NCBI GenBank assembly: GCA_903835235.1
Contig: CAILMF010000053.1
Location: forward strand, 1 to 53,546
From: an uncultured Rhodospirillales bacterium
GTDB lineage: Bacteria; Pseudomonadota; Alphaproteobacteria; Acetobacterales; Acetobacteraceae
Reading direction: 5' to 3'
DNA length: 53,546 bases
Position 1 is the stretch's first letter. Each line of letters starts with the position of its first letter. A model generated the notes under the pieces. The model was not told the DNA's origin, did not search any database, and saw only the letters and a program-made list of their open reading frames with translations. Both the position numbers and the translations under genes were made by a program. Of the stretch, positions 44,286 through 52,800 are shown piece by piece.

Positions 44286-44948
44286 ATGCGGCGCAACCGG
44301 GGCGGAATCGGCGTGGCGCCGCAGGGCAGTTACCAGGCAGGGGCGGAGGAGGCGGCGACGCTGGCGCGGCTGCGCGCCGGCGACCAGGCGGCGTTCCGCA
44401 CCTTGGTGCGGGAGCGGCATGGCCGGCTGCTGCGCCTGGCCGGCGCCTTCTGCCGCAACCGCGCCAGTGCCGAGGAAGTGGTGCAGGAGACCTGGCTGGC
44501 GGTCATCACCGGGCTGCACGGCTTCAGCGGGGAAGCGCCGCTGGCGGCCTGGATCAACGGCATCCTGGTCAACAAGGCCAAGACCCGCGCGGTACGGGAT
44601 GGCCGCATGGTCAACTTCTCGGACCTGGCGCGGGATGAGGGCGAGGGCGACGCCTTCGAGCCCGAGCGCTTCCTGCCCGACGGCCATTGGGCCGAGCAGC
44701 ACCGGCCCTGGGACGCGCTGACCCCGGAACGCGAGGCCGGCGACCGGCAGTTGCTGGCCGGCGTGGGCGAGGCACTGGAAAAGCTGCCGCCGGCCCAACG
44801 CGCCGTGGTGCTGCTGCGCGACGTGGAAGGGCTGGAAAGCCCGGCCATCTGCAAGGCGCTGGGCATCTCGGAGGCGAATCTGCGGGTGCTTCTGCACCGC
44901 GCCCGAGTCAAGCTGCGGGATGCGGCCGACAGGATGGTGCGCGGGTGA
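44286..44948 (+). CDS. ECF-type RNA polymerase sigma factor
   Basis: A 220-residue sigma-70 ECF protein. Region 2 covers RLRAGDQAAFRTLVRERHGRLLRLAGAFCRNRASAEEVVQETWLAVI; region 4 covers LEKLPPAQRAVVLLRDVEGLESPAICKALGISEANLRVLLHRARVKL. The linker carries the FLPDGHWAEQHRPWD insert seen in ECF factors paired with small zinc-finger anti-sigma proteins. I start at the ATG at 44286; the open frame before it translates the 33-bp repeats. The cognate anti-sigma factor follows after 73 bp. Confidence 0.93.
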   Translation: MRRNRGGIGVAPQGSYQAGAEEAATLARLRAGDQAAFRTLVRERHGRLLRLAGAFCRNRASAEEVVQETWLAVITGLHGFSGEAPLAAWINGILVNKAKTRAVRDGRMVNFSDLARDEGEGDAFEPERFLPDGHWAEQHRPWDALTPEREAGDRQLLAGVGEALEKLPPAQRAVVLLRDVEGLESPAICKALGISEANLRVLLHRARVKLRDAADRMVRG

Positions 44949-44969
44949 TGCGCAAAAAATATGCTTACC

Positions 44970-44999
44970 GGGCTGTAACCCGGGGCGGCCACGGCATAC
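44970..44999 (+). promoter_or_regulatory. ECF-like promoter element before the anti-sigma gene
   Basis: GGGCTGTAAC at 44970-44979 is identical to the 10-mer in all three units of the DoxX-side array. TGTAAC is followed after 15-16 bp by CATAC (44995-44999). It lies between the sigma factor stop and the anti-sigma start, about 45 bp from the ATG, so the anti-sigma gene may have its own sigma-dependent promoter. Confidence 0.5.
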
Positions 45000-45021
45000 T
45001 CCTGTTCGAGGAGAATGCCGC

Positions 45022-45267
45022 ATGCTGACCTGCCATCAGGTTGCCGAGGGGGCGACCGAGTACATGGAAGGCGCCGCCCCGCCAATGCGCCGGCTGGGGG
45101 TTTGGGCGCATCTGCGGGTCTGCCGGAACTGCCGGGAATACCTGCGGCAATTGTCGCGCACCATCGGTCTGGCGCGGCGTGCCCTGGTGCCGCCGCCGGC
45201 GCCGGAGGTTGAGGACGGGTTGGCGGCGATCTTCGCGGCGCAAGGGCGCCCGGGCGCGGCGGAGTAG
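45022..45267 (+). CDS. Zinc-finger anti-sigma factor (ZAS type)
   Basis: An 81-residue soluble protein beginning MLTCHQVAEGATEYMEG with the zf-HC2 pattern H...C..C in HLRVCRNCREYLRQL. Such proteins hold their ECF sigma factor and release it on thiol oxidation or metal change. There is no transmembrane segment, so sensing is cytoplasmic. The ATG at 45022 follows CGAGGAGAA; an upstream frame has no ribosome site. Partner of the sigma factor just upstream. Confidence 0.88.
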   Translation: MLTCHQVAEGATEYMEGAAPPMRRLGVWAHLRVCRNCREYLRQLSRTIGLARRALVPPPAPEVEDGLAAIFAAQGRPGAAE

Positions 45268-45332
45268 CGCACGGCGCGGCAACCCACGGCGGGTGGCGCA
45301 GGCCAGGACGGCGCAGCCATGGCCGCGGCAGC

Positions 45333-45821
45333 TCAGGGTTCCAGCCGCTGCACCGCTTCGGCCAGGCGCTGCACCAGGCCGGCATCCAGGATCGCGTCGA
45401 TCTCGGCCTGGGCGGCTTCCCAGGCCGGCAGCGCCGCGGTCAGGCGGTGCGTGCCGGCCGCGGTCAGCCAGGCGGCGCGGCGGCGGCGGTCGCCGTCCAT
45501 CGCCGCCATCTCCACCCAGCCGGCCTTCGCCAGCGCGTCCAGCCCGCGCGAGAGGCTGGACTGGTCCAGCCCGGCACGTTCCGCCATGGCGCCCAGGCTT
45601 TCGTCGCTGGCGGCGGCAACCAGGCCGAGCAGGCCGAATTGCGCGGTGGTCAGCCCGGTCGGGGCCAGGCGGTGTTCCAGGAACTGGGTCAGCCGGCGCC
45701 CGGCCAGGCGGGTGTTCCAGGTGGCGCAGCGCGCCATGGCGCCGGCGGCCTGGCGTTGCAGGCCAGGGGCAGCTTGAACAGGGGCAGCTTGAACGGGGGC
45801 GGCTTGAAGCGGTTTGCGCAT
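45333..45821 (-). CDS. MarR-family transcriptional regulator
   Basis: A 162-residue MarR protein with the winged helix LTTAQFGLLGLVAAASDESLGAMAERAGLDQSSLSRGLDALAKAGWVEM and the wing DGDRRRRAAWLTAAG. The N-terminal 25 residues contain a QAAPV repeat encoded by three 15-bp units. It is divergent from the thioesterase gene with a strong palindrome between the starts. It probably represses itself and the thioesterase until a small aromatic or acyl ligand binds. Confidence 0.93.
   Translation of the reverse strand: MRKPLQAAPVQAAPVQAAPGLQRQAAGAMARCATWNTRLAGRRLTQFLEHRLAPTGLTTAQFGLLGLVAAASDESLGAMAERAGLDQSSLSRGLDALAKAGWVEMAAMDGDRRRRAAWLTAAGTHRLTAALPAWEAAQAEIDAILDAGLVQRLAEAVQRLEP
45765..45809. repeat. 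15-bp tandem repeat, three copies, in the 5' end of the marR gene
   Basis: Units at 45765-45779 and 45780-45794 are identical (AGGGGCAGCTTGAAC on the plus strand); the third at 45795-45809 differs at three positions. They encode QAAPV-like pentapeptides in the MarR N-terminus. The arrangement mirrors the 15-bp triplet in cheB. Confidence 0.9.
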
Positions 45822-45829
45822 GGTCCTAT

Positions 45830-45852
45830 GTATCTACAATCTTTGCAGATAC
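45830..45852. promoter_or_regulatory. MarR operator palindrome
   Basis: GTATCTACAA and TTGCAGATAC are 10-bp inverted half-sites (one mismatch) separated by TCT. The 23-bp site lies in the 45-bp gap between the MarR start (45821) and the thioesterase start (45867), in an AT-rich patch of a GC-rich genome. Size and symmetry fit MarR dimers. Confidence 0.75.
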
Positions 45853-45866
45853 AAGGAAACCACCGC

Positions 45867-46352
45867 ATGCTGCTGAAGCCCGACCAGCATTATGGCGTCG
45901 CCCGGCCGGAACAGGTTGCCGGGCTGACCGGGCGGCAGATGTTGCAGGCCATGCTGGACGGCGCGCTGCCGGCGCCGCCGATCTGCCGCACGCTGAACAT
46001 CATCCTGGCCGAGATCGGCGACGGCTTCGCCGCCTTCGAGGGCGATCCTTCGGAGGCCGTGCTGAACCCGCTGGGCACGGTGCATGGCGGCTGGGCGCTG
46101 ACCCTGGTGGACAGCGCCACCGGCTGCGCCGCGCAGACCACCCTGCCGGCGGGGGTGCTGTATACAACGGTGGAGACCAAGGCGAATTTCAGCCGGCCGA
46201 TCTTCCCGCATACCGGGCGGGTCCGCTGCGAGGCGCGGGTGATCAATGCCGGGCGGCAGATCATCAGCTGCGACGCCACGCTGAAGGGGCCGGACGGCAA
46301 GCTGCTGGGGCATGGCACCTCCACGCTGATGGTGCTGCCCGGGCGGGGCTGA
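45867..46352 (+). CDS. PaaI-type hotdog-fold thioesterase
   Basis: A 161-residue hotdog protein of the PaaI/DUF4442 type with the catalytic segment NPLGTVHGGWALTLVDSATGCA and the second-strand VYTTVETKANFSRPIF-like region. It would hydrolyse an aromatic or acyl-CoA thioester in the cytosol. It is divergent from marR and probably under its control. Confidence 0.92.
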   Translation: MLLKPDQHYGVARPEQVAGLTGRQMLQAMLDGALPAPPICRTLNIILAEIGDGFAAFEGDPSEAVLNPLGTVHGGWALTLVDSATGCAAQTTLPAGVLYTTVETKANFSRPIFPHTGRVRCEARVINAGRQIISCDATLKGPDGKLLGHGTSTLMVLPGRG

Positions 46353-46366
46353 ACCGCGCCAGAGTG

Positions 46367-46403
46367 TGATCGTCGCAGGCGGAAGCGCCGGAGACGTGAA
46401 TCA
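46367..46403. repeat. 37-bp interspersed palindromic element, copy 2
   Basis: The same architecture and spacing as copy 1: TGATC, six bases, GGCGGAAGCGCC, six bases, GTGAATCA. The outer stem extends as GTGTGAT (46364-46370) with ATCACAC (46400-46406). It lies between the convergent thioesterase and EamA genes, 14 bp after the thioesterase stop, where it may terminate transcription. It includes one GANTC site (46398-46402). Confidence 0.8.
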
Positions 46404-46438
46404 CACGACAAAACACGGCGCTGGAGGCTGAACAGCCT

Positions 46439-47362
46439 CTACGCCGCGCGCCGGCGGAACAGCCGGCCGTCGATGCAGGCCAGGCCCAGCGCGATCAGCC
46501 CCATGCCCGGCAGGTGGCGAGGCAGCAGCACCTCCCCCAGCACCAGCCAGCCCAGCAGAATCGCGCTGACGGGTATCAGGAAGGTAACCAGCAGCAGGTT
46601 GGTGGCGCCGGCCGCGGCCAGGATGCGGAAATACAGCAGGTAGCCGAACACGGTGGAGAACAGCGCCACCCCCGCCACCGCCGCCCAGGTGGCCAGGCCC
46701 GGCATCGGCAGGGTCCATGGCTGGTCCACCAGCAGCATCAGCGGCAGCAGCATCAGGCTGGAGGCGCAGACCTGGCCGGTGGCGGTGACCGGCGGCGCCA
46801 GCCCCAGCCGGCGGAAGCGGCGGCCGAAGACGCCGGCGAAGGCATAGGACAGCGCCGCGCCCAGGCAGGCCAGCTGGGCCAGCACGTCCTCGCCCAGGCC
46901 TTGCAGCGCCTGCGGCCCCAGCAGCACCGCGGCGCCGGCAAAGCCGATGCCGACGCCGAGGCCCTTCAGCGGGGTCAGCTTTTCGTCGCTGGTGCAGGCA
47001 TGCGCCACCAGCACGGTGAACAGCGGCGTGGTGGCGTTGAGGATGGCGGCCAGCCCGCCGGCGATGCGGTGCTGGCCCCAGACCAGCAGCACGAAGGGCA
47101 CCAGGTTGTTCAGCAGCCCCATGGCGAAGAAGGCGGCCCAGACCCGGCGGTCTCGCGGCAGCCGGAGGCCGAGCAGCGGCAGCAGCGCCAGCAGCATGGC
47201 GGCGGCCAGCGCCACGCGCAGCCAGACCAGGGTGAAGGAGGGAAGCTCCTTCACCGCCACGGCGACAAAGAAGAACGACCCGCCCCAGAGCAGCGACAGC
47301 AGCAGCAGCAGGCCCCAGAGCTTGGTCGTCATGGCGGGGGCGGCGGTGGGCGTGGGCGGCAT
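46439..47362 (-). CDS. EamA/DMT-family transporter
   Basis: A 307-residue protein with ten predicted transmembrane helices in two EamA repeats (LLLLLSLLWGGSFFFVAVAVKELPSF at the start of the first; the second begins near residue 150). Members export amino acids and related metabolites. Start: ATG at 47362 or the in-frame ATG at 47332; neither has a good ribosome site. Confidence 0.88.
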   Translation of the reverse strand: MPPTPTAAPAMTTKLWGLLLLLSLLWGGSFFFVAVAVKELPSFTLVWLRVALAAAMLLALLPLLGLRLPRDRRVWAAFFAMGLLNNLVPFVLLVWGQHRIAGGLAAILNATTPLFTVLVAHACTSDEKLTPLKGLGVGIGFAGAAVLLGPQALQGLGEDVLAQLACLGAALSYAFAGVFGRRFRRLGLAPPVTATGQVCASSLMLLPLMLLVDQPWTLPMPGLATWAAVAGVALFSTVFGYLLYFRILAAAGATNLLLVTFLIPVSAILLGWLVLGEVLLPRHLPGMGLIALGLACIDGRLFRRRAA

Positions 47363-47673
47363 GGGTGGTCCGTGGTCGGGCGGCGCAGCCTGTACCGCCC
47401 GCGGCGGCCCCGCCTGCCGCCGGTTGCGGTGCAATGCCCCTGCGGCGCGGCGGCGGCAAGATCGGGAAAGCCGGTTGCACTGGTCGCGGCGGGGCTGCGC
47501 CCTCTGTGGGGCGGCGGCGAGGCGTGGGAGCCGGTTGCGCGGTTCGCGGCGCACCAGGCGGGGCCTGGTTGGCTATGGGGCGGCGGTCGCGTCCCCTGCG
47601 GCTGGGTCGGCCCCGGCATGGCGGGCTTGCGGTTGGTCGTGCCCCCCTGCCGCCGACACCGGGAAGGACCCGC
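47363..47673. other. Gene-free gap with imperfect CCGGTTGC repeats
   Basis: This 311-bp stretch between mutY and the EamA gene has no supportable gene. CCGGTTGC occurs at 47420, 47471 and 47531, each heading an imperfect unit of 51-60 bp that ends in a GGGCGGCGG-like run; a related TGCGGTTGG is at 47628. It should contain the EamA promoter, which I cannot place. Confidence 0.5.
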
Positions 47674-48708
47674 CTACCCCGCCAGCGCCAGCACCCGCCG
47701 CATCGCCGTCGGCAGCGCCGCGGCCAGCCCCTCCTGCGGCCGGGCCTCGAAGCCCTCCGGCGCCACCAGGCGGGGCACCGTGGCCAGGTAAAGCGCCATC
47801 TCCAGCCGGAAATGGGTGAAGCCATGCTCGGCCAGCCCCGGCAGCCGGCGCCAGGCCAGGCCCGCCACCGGCGCATGCGCCAGCGCCTCCGCCTCGGCCC
47901 AGGGCGTGTCGCGCCACGGCGTGCCCGGCACTTCCAGCATGCCGCCCAGCAGCCCCTTCGGCGGCCGGCGCCGCACCAGCACCAGCCCGGCGGCGTCCCG
48001 CAGCAGAAAGTGGCTGCCGTGGCGCAGCGGGCGGTCCTGCTTCGCCGCCTTGGCCGGCAACTCCGCCGCGAAGCCGCCCGCCTGCGCCGCACAGCCGCCG
48101 CGCCAGGGGCACAGCGCGCAGGCTGGCGTCCGCGGCGTGCAGATGGTGGCGCCCAGGTCGAACAGCGCCTGCACGAAATCCCCCGGCCGGGCGCGGGCGG
48201 CGGCATCGGCCATGCTGTCCTGCGCCAGCGCCGCCAGCCGCGGCTTGGCGCCGGGCAGCGCCTCCCGCACCGCATGCACCCGGGCCATCACCCGCTCCAC
48301 ATTGCCGTCCAACGGCACCACCGGCAGGTCGAAGGCGATGGCCCCCACCGCCGCCGCCGTATACGGCCCCACGCCGGGGATCTCCCGCAGCCCCTCCACC
48401 GAGCGCGGAAACCCGCCCCGCGCCACCACGGCGCGCGCCCCGGCCAGCAGGTTGCGGGCGCGGGCGTAGTAGCCAAGCCCGGCCCATTCCTCCATCACCT
48501 CGGCATCCTCGGCCGCCGCCAGGGCTGCCACGGTGGGGAACTTCGCCAGAAACCGCGAAAACCGCGGCCCTACCGTCGCCACCGTGGTCTGCTGCAGCAT
48601 CACCTCGCTGAGCCAGACGTGGTAGGGGTCTCGGCCGCTGTCGCGCCAGGGCATTGCCCGGCGGTGGCGGTCGTACCAATTCAGCAGGGCATCGGGGTCA
48701 GGGCGCAT
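47674..48708 (-). CDS. mutY: Adenine DNA glycosylase MutY
   Basis: A 344-residue glycosylase that removes adenine mispaired with 8-oxoguanine. Visible: LSEVMLQQTTV with the catalytic Glu, the helix-hairpin-helix IPGVGPYTAAAV, the catalytic Asp in PLDGNVERV, a 4Fe-4S site C-x6-C-x2-C-x5-C (CTPRTPACALCPWRGGC) and a C-terminal NUDIX-like 8-oxoG recognition domain. The ATG at 48708 is used. Only 2 bp separate it from the divergent dciA start. Confidence 0.96.
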   Translation of the reverse strand: MRPDPDALLNWYDRHRRAMPWRDSGRDPYHVWLSEVMLQQTTVATVGPRFSRFLAKFPTVAALAAAEDAEVMEEWAGLGYYARARNLLAGARAVVARGGFPRSVEGLREIPGVGPYTAAAVGAIAFDLPVVPLDGNVERVMARVHAVREALPGAKPRLAALAQDSMADAAARARPGDFVQALFDLGATICTPRTPACALCPWRGGCAAQAGGFAAELPAKAAKQDRPLRHGSHFLLRDAAGLVLVRRRPPKGLLGGMLEVPGTPWRDTPWAEAEALAHAPVAGLAWRRLPGLAEHGFTHFRLEMALYLATVPRLVAPEGFEARPQEGLAAALPTAMRRVLALAG

Positions 48709-48710
48709 CA

Positions 48711-49181
48711 ATGGCCGAGGATAGCGGCGATCAGCGATTCTTCGGAGGGCCCCGTGCGCTGGGCGCCCTGCTGCCGAAGCTGACCAAGCCGGTCTTCCGC
48801 AAGAAGAGCCCGTCAGGCGCCCAGATCATGGCGGATTGGGCCGAGATCATCGGCCCGGCGCTCTCGGCCGTGACCGCCCCGCGCCGGCTTTCCGGCACCA
48901 CCCTGACCATTGCCTGCGCCGGCCCGGTGGCGATGGAGCTGACCCACCTGGCGCCGCAGATCATCAGCCGGATCAATGGCGCGCTGGGCCGCCAGGCGGT
49001 GGCGCAGCTGAAATTCGTCCAGGAAGCCCTGGCCGGCGCCCGCCCGCCCGCCCCGCGCCGGCTGGCCCCGGCCGCCCCCCTGCCCGCCCCAGTGCTGGCC
49101 GGCATCGCCGCCGTGCCGGGCGAGGAATTGCGCGCGGCCCTGGCAAAGCTGGGCCAGGGCGTCTATCGAAAACCCCGCTGA
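48711..49181 (+). CDS. DciA-like DUF721 protein
   Basis: A 156-residue DUF721 protein; the core WAEIIGPALSAVTAPRRLSGTTLTIACAGPVAMELTHLAPQIISRIN is typical. DUF721 proteins (DciA) load or recruit the replicative helicase DnaB in bacteria without DnaC. The C-terminal part is Ala/Pro-rich. mutY/DUF721/dsbA/smc is a recurring order in alphaproteobacteria. Confidence 0.87.
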   Translation: MAEDSGDQRFFGGPRALGALLPKLTKPVFRKKSPSGAQIMADWAEIIGPALSAVTAPRRLSGTTLTIACAGPVAMELTHLAPQIISRINGALGRQAVAQLKFVQEALAGARPPAPRRLAPAAPLPAPVLAGIAAVPGEELRAALAKLGQGVYRKPR

Positions 49182-49208
49182 CCACTGCCATCCTCTCAGG
49201 AGTCCCCG

Positions 49209-49859
49209 ATGGCCTTGTCCCTGCTGCCCCGCCGTAGCCTTCTCGCCCTGGCGCCCACGCTGCTTGCTGCGCCCGCGCTGGCCCAAGGGCCAGCCCCGGG
49301 GCCAGCACCCGCCGCCGACCCGCGGCTGGCGGACCGTGCCGCCGGCAAGGCGGAAGCCCCGGTGCGGGTGCTGGAGTTCTTCTCCCTCACCTGCTCGCAC
49401 TGCGCCGCCTTCCACAAGGACGTCTACCCGCAGGTGAAGTCCGCGCTGGTCACCACCGGCCAGGTTCGCCTGGTCTGGCGCGACTTCCCGTTGGACCGGC
49501 TGGCGCTGGTGGCCGCCGCCGTGGCGCGCAGCCTGCCGGTGGAACGCTATGAGGGCTTCATCGGCGCGCTGCTGGCCAACCAGGACCGCTGGGCCTTCAC
49601 CCGCGGCGACCCGAAGGAGGAACTGGCGAAGATGGCGGCGCTGGCCGGCATGAACCGCGCCACCTACGACCAGGTCATCGCCGACGAGGCCCTGCAGCGC
49701 GCCATCCTGGAAGGCCGCGCCCGCGCCGAGCAGGAATTCCAGGTGCAGTCCACGCCCAGCTTCAACTTCAGCAAGGGCAGCGGCGCCGGGCGCAACCAGT
49801 CCGGCAACATGCCGTTCGACACTTTCGCCGGCCTGGTGCAGGAGGCCGCGAAGGCTTGA
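49209..49859 (+). CDS. Periplasmic DsbA-family thioredoxin-fold oxidoreductase
   Basis: A 216-residue protein with a signal peptide (basic residues 8-9, hydrophobic 11-22, AxA site near APALA), active site C62-S-H-C65 in FFSLTCSHCAAFH and the cis-proline loop QSTPSFNF. The layout is thioredoxin with the helical insertion of the DsbA family (thioredoxin_4). It oxidises or reshuffles disulfides in exported proteins. Its stop overlaps the putative smc start. Confidence 0.92.
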   Translation: MALSLLPRRSLLALAPTLLAAPALAQGPAPGPAPAADPRLADRAAGKAEAPVRVLEFFSLTCSHCAAFHKDVYPQVKSALVTTGQVRLVWRDFPLDRLALVAAAVARSLPVERYEGFIGALLANQDRWAFTRGDPKEELAKMAALAGMNRATYDQVIADEALQRAILEGRARAEQEFQVQSTPSFNFSKGSGAGRNQSGNMPFDTFAGLVQEAAKA

Positions 49860-52800
49860 GCGACGCCGCGCCGCTGCCGCCTTCCGAGGAGACGGCACAG
49901 GCTGCCGAGACCCCGGCGGCGGCCGAGCGCGTGCGCGTCAAGGCCACCCTGGCCCGGCTGCGGATCGCCGGCTTCAAGAGCTTCGCCGAGGCCACCAACG
50001 TGGAGGTGCTGCCGGGGCTGACCGGCATCGTCGGCCCGAATGGCTGCGGCAAGTCCAACGTGGTGGAGGCGCTGCGCTGGGCCATGGGCGAGACCTCCGC
50101 CCGCTCGCTCCGCGGCGGCGAGATGGAGGACGTGATCTTCGCCGGCACCGCCAACCGGCCGGGCCGCAACATCTGCGAAGTCACGCTGACGCTGGAGGAT
50201 GCCACCGGCCTGGCGCCGCCACCCTTCAACGTGGCGGACGAGCTGGAGATCATCCGCCGGATCGAGCGCGGCTCCGGTTCCAGCTACCGGCTGAACGGCA
50301 AGGAACTGCGGGCGCGCGACATCCAGACGATGTTCGCCGATATCGGCTCCGGCGCCAGGGCTTCCGGCATGGTCAGCCAGGGCCGCGTGGCCACGCTGAT
50401 CCAGGCGCGGCCGGAAGACCGGCGCAGCGTGCTGGAGGAAGCCGCTGGTATCGCCGGCCTGCGGGCGCGCAAGCATGAGGCCGAACTGAAGCTGCGCCAG
50501 GCCGAGCAGAACCTGCTGCGCGCCGAGGACCTGGTGGGCCAGCTGGATGTGCAGCGCCAGGCGTTGCAGAAGCAGGCGCGCCAGGCCAACCGCTACCGCA
50601 ACCTCAGCGGCCTGGTGCGCCAGGCGGAGGCCGAATGGCTCTCCCTGTTGCGCGCCCGCGCCCAGGCGGCGCTGGCCCATGCCCGCGCCGGCCTGGCCAG
50701 CGCCGAGGCCGCCACCCGCGCCGCCGAGGCGCAGTCCGAGGCCGCCGCGCGGGCCAGCTTCGCCGCCGATACCTCGCTGCCCGGGCCGCGTGCCGCCGAG
50801 GCCGAGGCGCGCACGGCGCTGGAACGCCGGCGGGTGGAGAGCGAGGGGCTGGAGGCCGAGGAGAAGCGCGCCACCGAGGCGCTGGCCGCCGCCGAGGCGC
50901 GCCTCGCCCAGCTGGAGGCTGATCTGGGCCATGCCGAGCGCCAGGCCGCCGATGCCGAGGCCGCCGACCGCCGGCTGGCCACCGAGGACCGCCAGTTGGC
51001 GGCAGCGCTGGAAGCCCTGCCGGCGGATGTCGAGGCCGCGCAATCCCTGCTGATCGAGGCCGCCGACGCCGCCCGCCTGGCCGAGCAGGAAGCCAATATC
51101 GCCACCGAGGAAGCCGCCGTGCTGGCCGCCCGCGCCAACCAGGCGGCGCAGGAACTGGCCACCGCCGAGGCCCGCGCCAGGCGCGTCTCCGAGCAGCACG
51201 CGGCGCTGGCCGCCGAGCATGCCGGCGCGCTGGCCGCGCGCATCGACGAGGAACGCCTGGCCGAGGCCGGCGACGCCGTGGCCGTGGCGGAGAACTCGCT
51301 GGCCTGGGAACGCGCGGGGCTGGAGCGCGCCGAAGCCGCCCGCACCAAGGCGGCGGAGGCGCTGGCCGAGGCGCGGCGCGCCCTGGCGGAGGCGCAGGCC
51401 AGCCATGCCCGCGCCAGCCAGGCGCAGCAGGAGGCGGCGCAGCGCGTCCGGCGCATCACCGAACAGCACGCCCGGCTGGCGCAGGAAGTGGCCGCGGCCC
51501 GCGCCGCCCGCATTCCGCCGGAACGGCTGGCCGCCGCCGAGACGGCCGCCAGCGAGGCCGAAGCCGCCATCGCCACCGCCCGCACCGCGCTGGACGCCTC
51601 CGAGGCAACGCGCATCGCCGCGCAGACCACCCATGCCGAAGCCCGCCGCGCCCTGGGCGAGGCCGCCGCCAATCGCGACCGCGCGGTGGCGGAGCGCGAC
51701 ACCAATGCCCGCCGCGCCCGCCAGCTGGCCGAACAGCGCGCCAGCCTGGCCGCCGAGCGCGACCGCGCCGCCGCCGCGCAGGTGCCGCCCGAGCGGCTGG
51801 CGGCGGCGCAAACCGAAGCCGGCAGCGCCGAGACCGCGCTGAACGCCGCCCGCGACGCCGTGGCACAAGCAGAGATGGCCCGCGCCGCCGCCGCCACCGA
51901 CCATGCCGAGGCTCGCGCCGTGGCCGCCGAAGCCGAAGCCGCGCTGGGCCGCGCCAGCGCCGAGGTGCAGGCCCTGGCGGAAACGCTGAGCACCGCCGCG
52001 GCCGGCGCCCGCCCGATCGTGGAGGCGCTGAGCCTGCCGGCCGGGCTGGAAGCCGCGCTGGGCGCCGCGCTGGGGGAGGCGCTGGAAAGCCCCGAGGACC
52101 TGCACGCCGCCCGGTTCTGGCGCGCCCTGCCGGGGTATGAGGCGGCGCCCGCCCTGCCGGAGGGGGCCACGCCATTGGCCTCCCTGATGCCGGCGCCGCC
52201 GGCGCTGGCCCGCGCCTTCAGCCAGGTTGGGCTGATCGACGATGCCGCCGATGGCGGGGCGATGCAGGCGCGGCTGTGGCCGGGCCAGGCGCTGGTGTCT
52301 CGCGCCGGGGCGCTGTGGCGGTGGGACGGCCATACCGCCCGCGCCGATGCGCCGAACCCGGAAGCGGCGCGGTTGCAGCAGCGCAACCGGCTGCGCACCG
52401 CCGAGGCCCGCGCCGCCCACGCCCAGACGCTTGCCGCCAGCGCCCGCACCGCGCTGGATGGCGCCGCGGCGGCGGAATCCGGCGCCAACGCCGCCGAGGC
52501 GATTGCCCGGACGGCGCGGCGCGAGGCCGAGGAACGCCTGGCCACTGCCCGCACCGCCGCCAGCCAATTGGCAGCCCGTGCCGCCGAGGTGAGCGGCCGG
52601 CTGGCCGCGGTGGAGCCGCAATTGGCCCGGCTGGCGCAGGAGGCCGAGGCCGCCGCCGCCGCCGCCGTGGTGGCCGAGCAGGCGGTGGCCGCCCTGCCCT
52701 CCCTGGCCGAGTTGCAGGCCGCCCGCAATGCCGCCGCCCAGGCCGAGGCCGATGCCAGCCGGGCGGAAACCGCGGCCCGCCAGGCCCGCGCTGGCGCCGA

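Noticed and set aside
49200-49204. GAGTC in the ribosome site region of dsbA as a CcrM control site.
   Set aside because: A single site; the AGGAGTC context is explained by the ribosome site itself.
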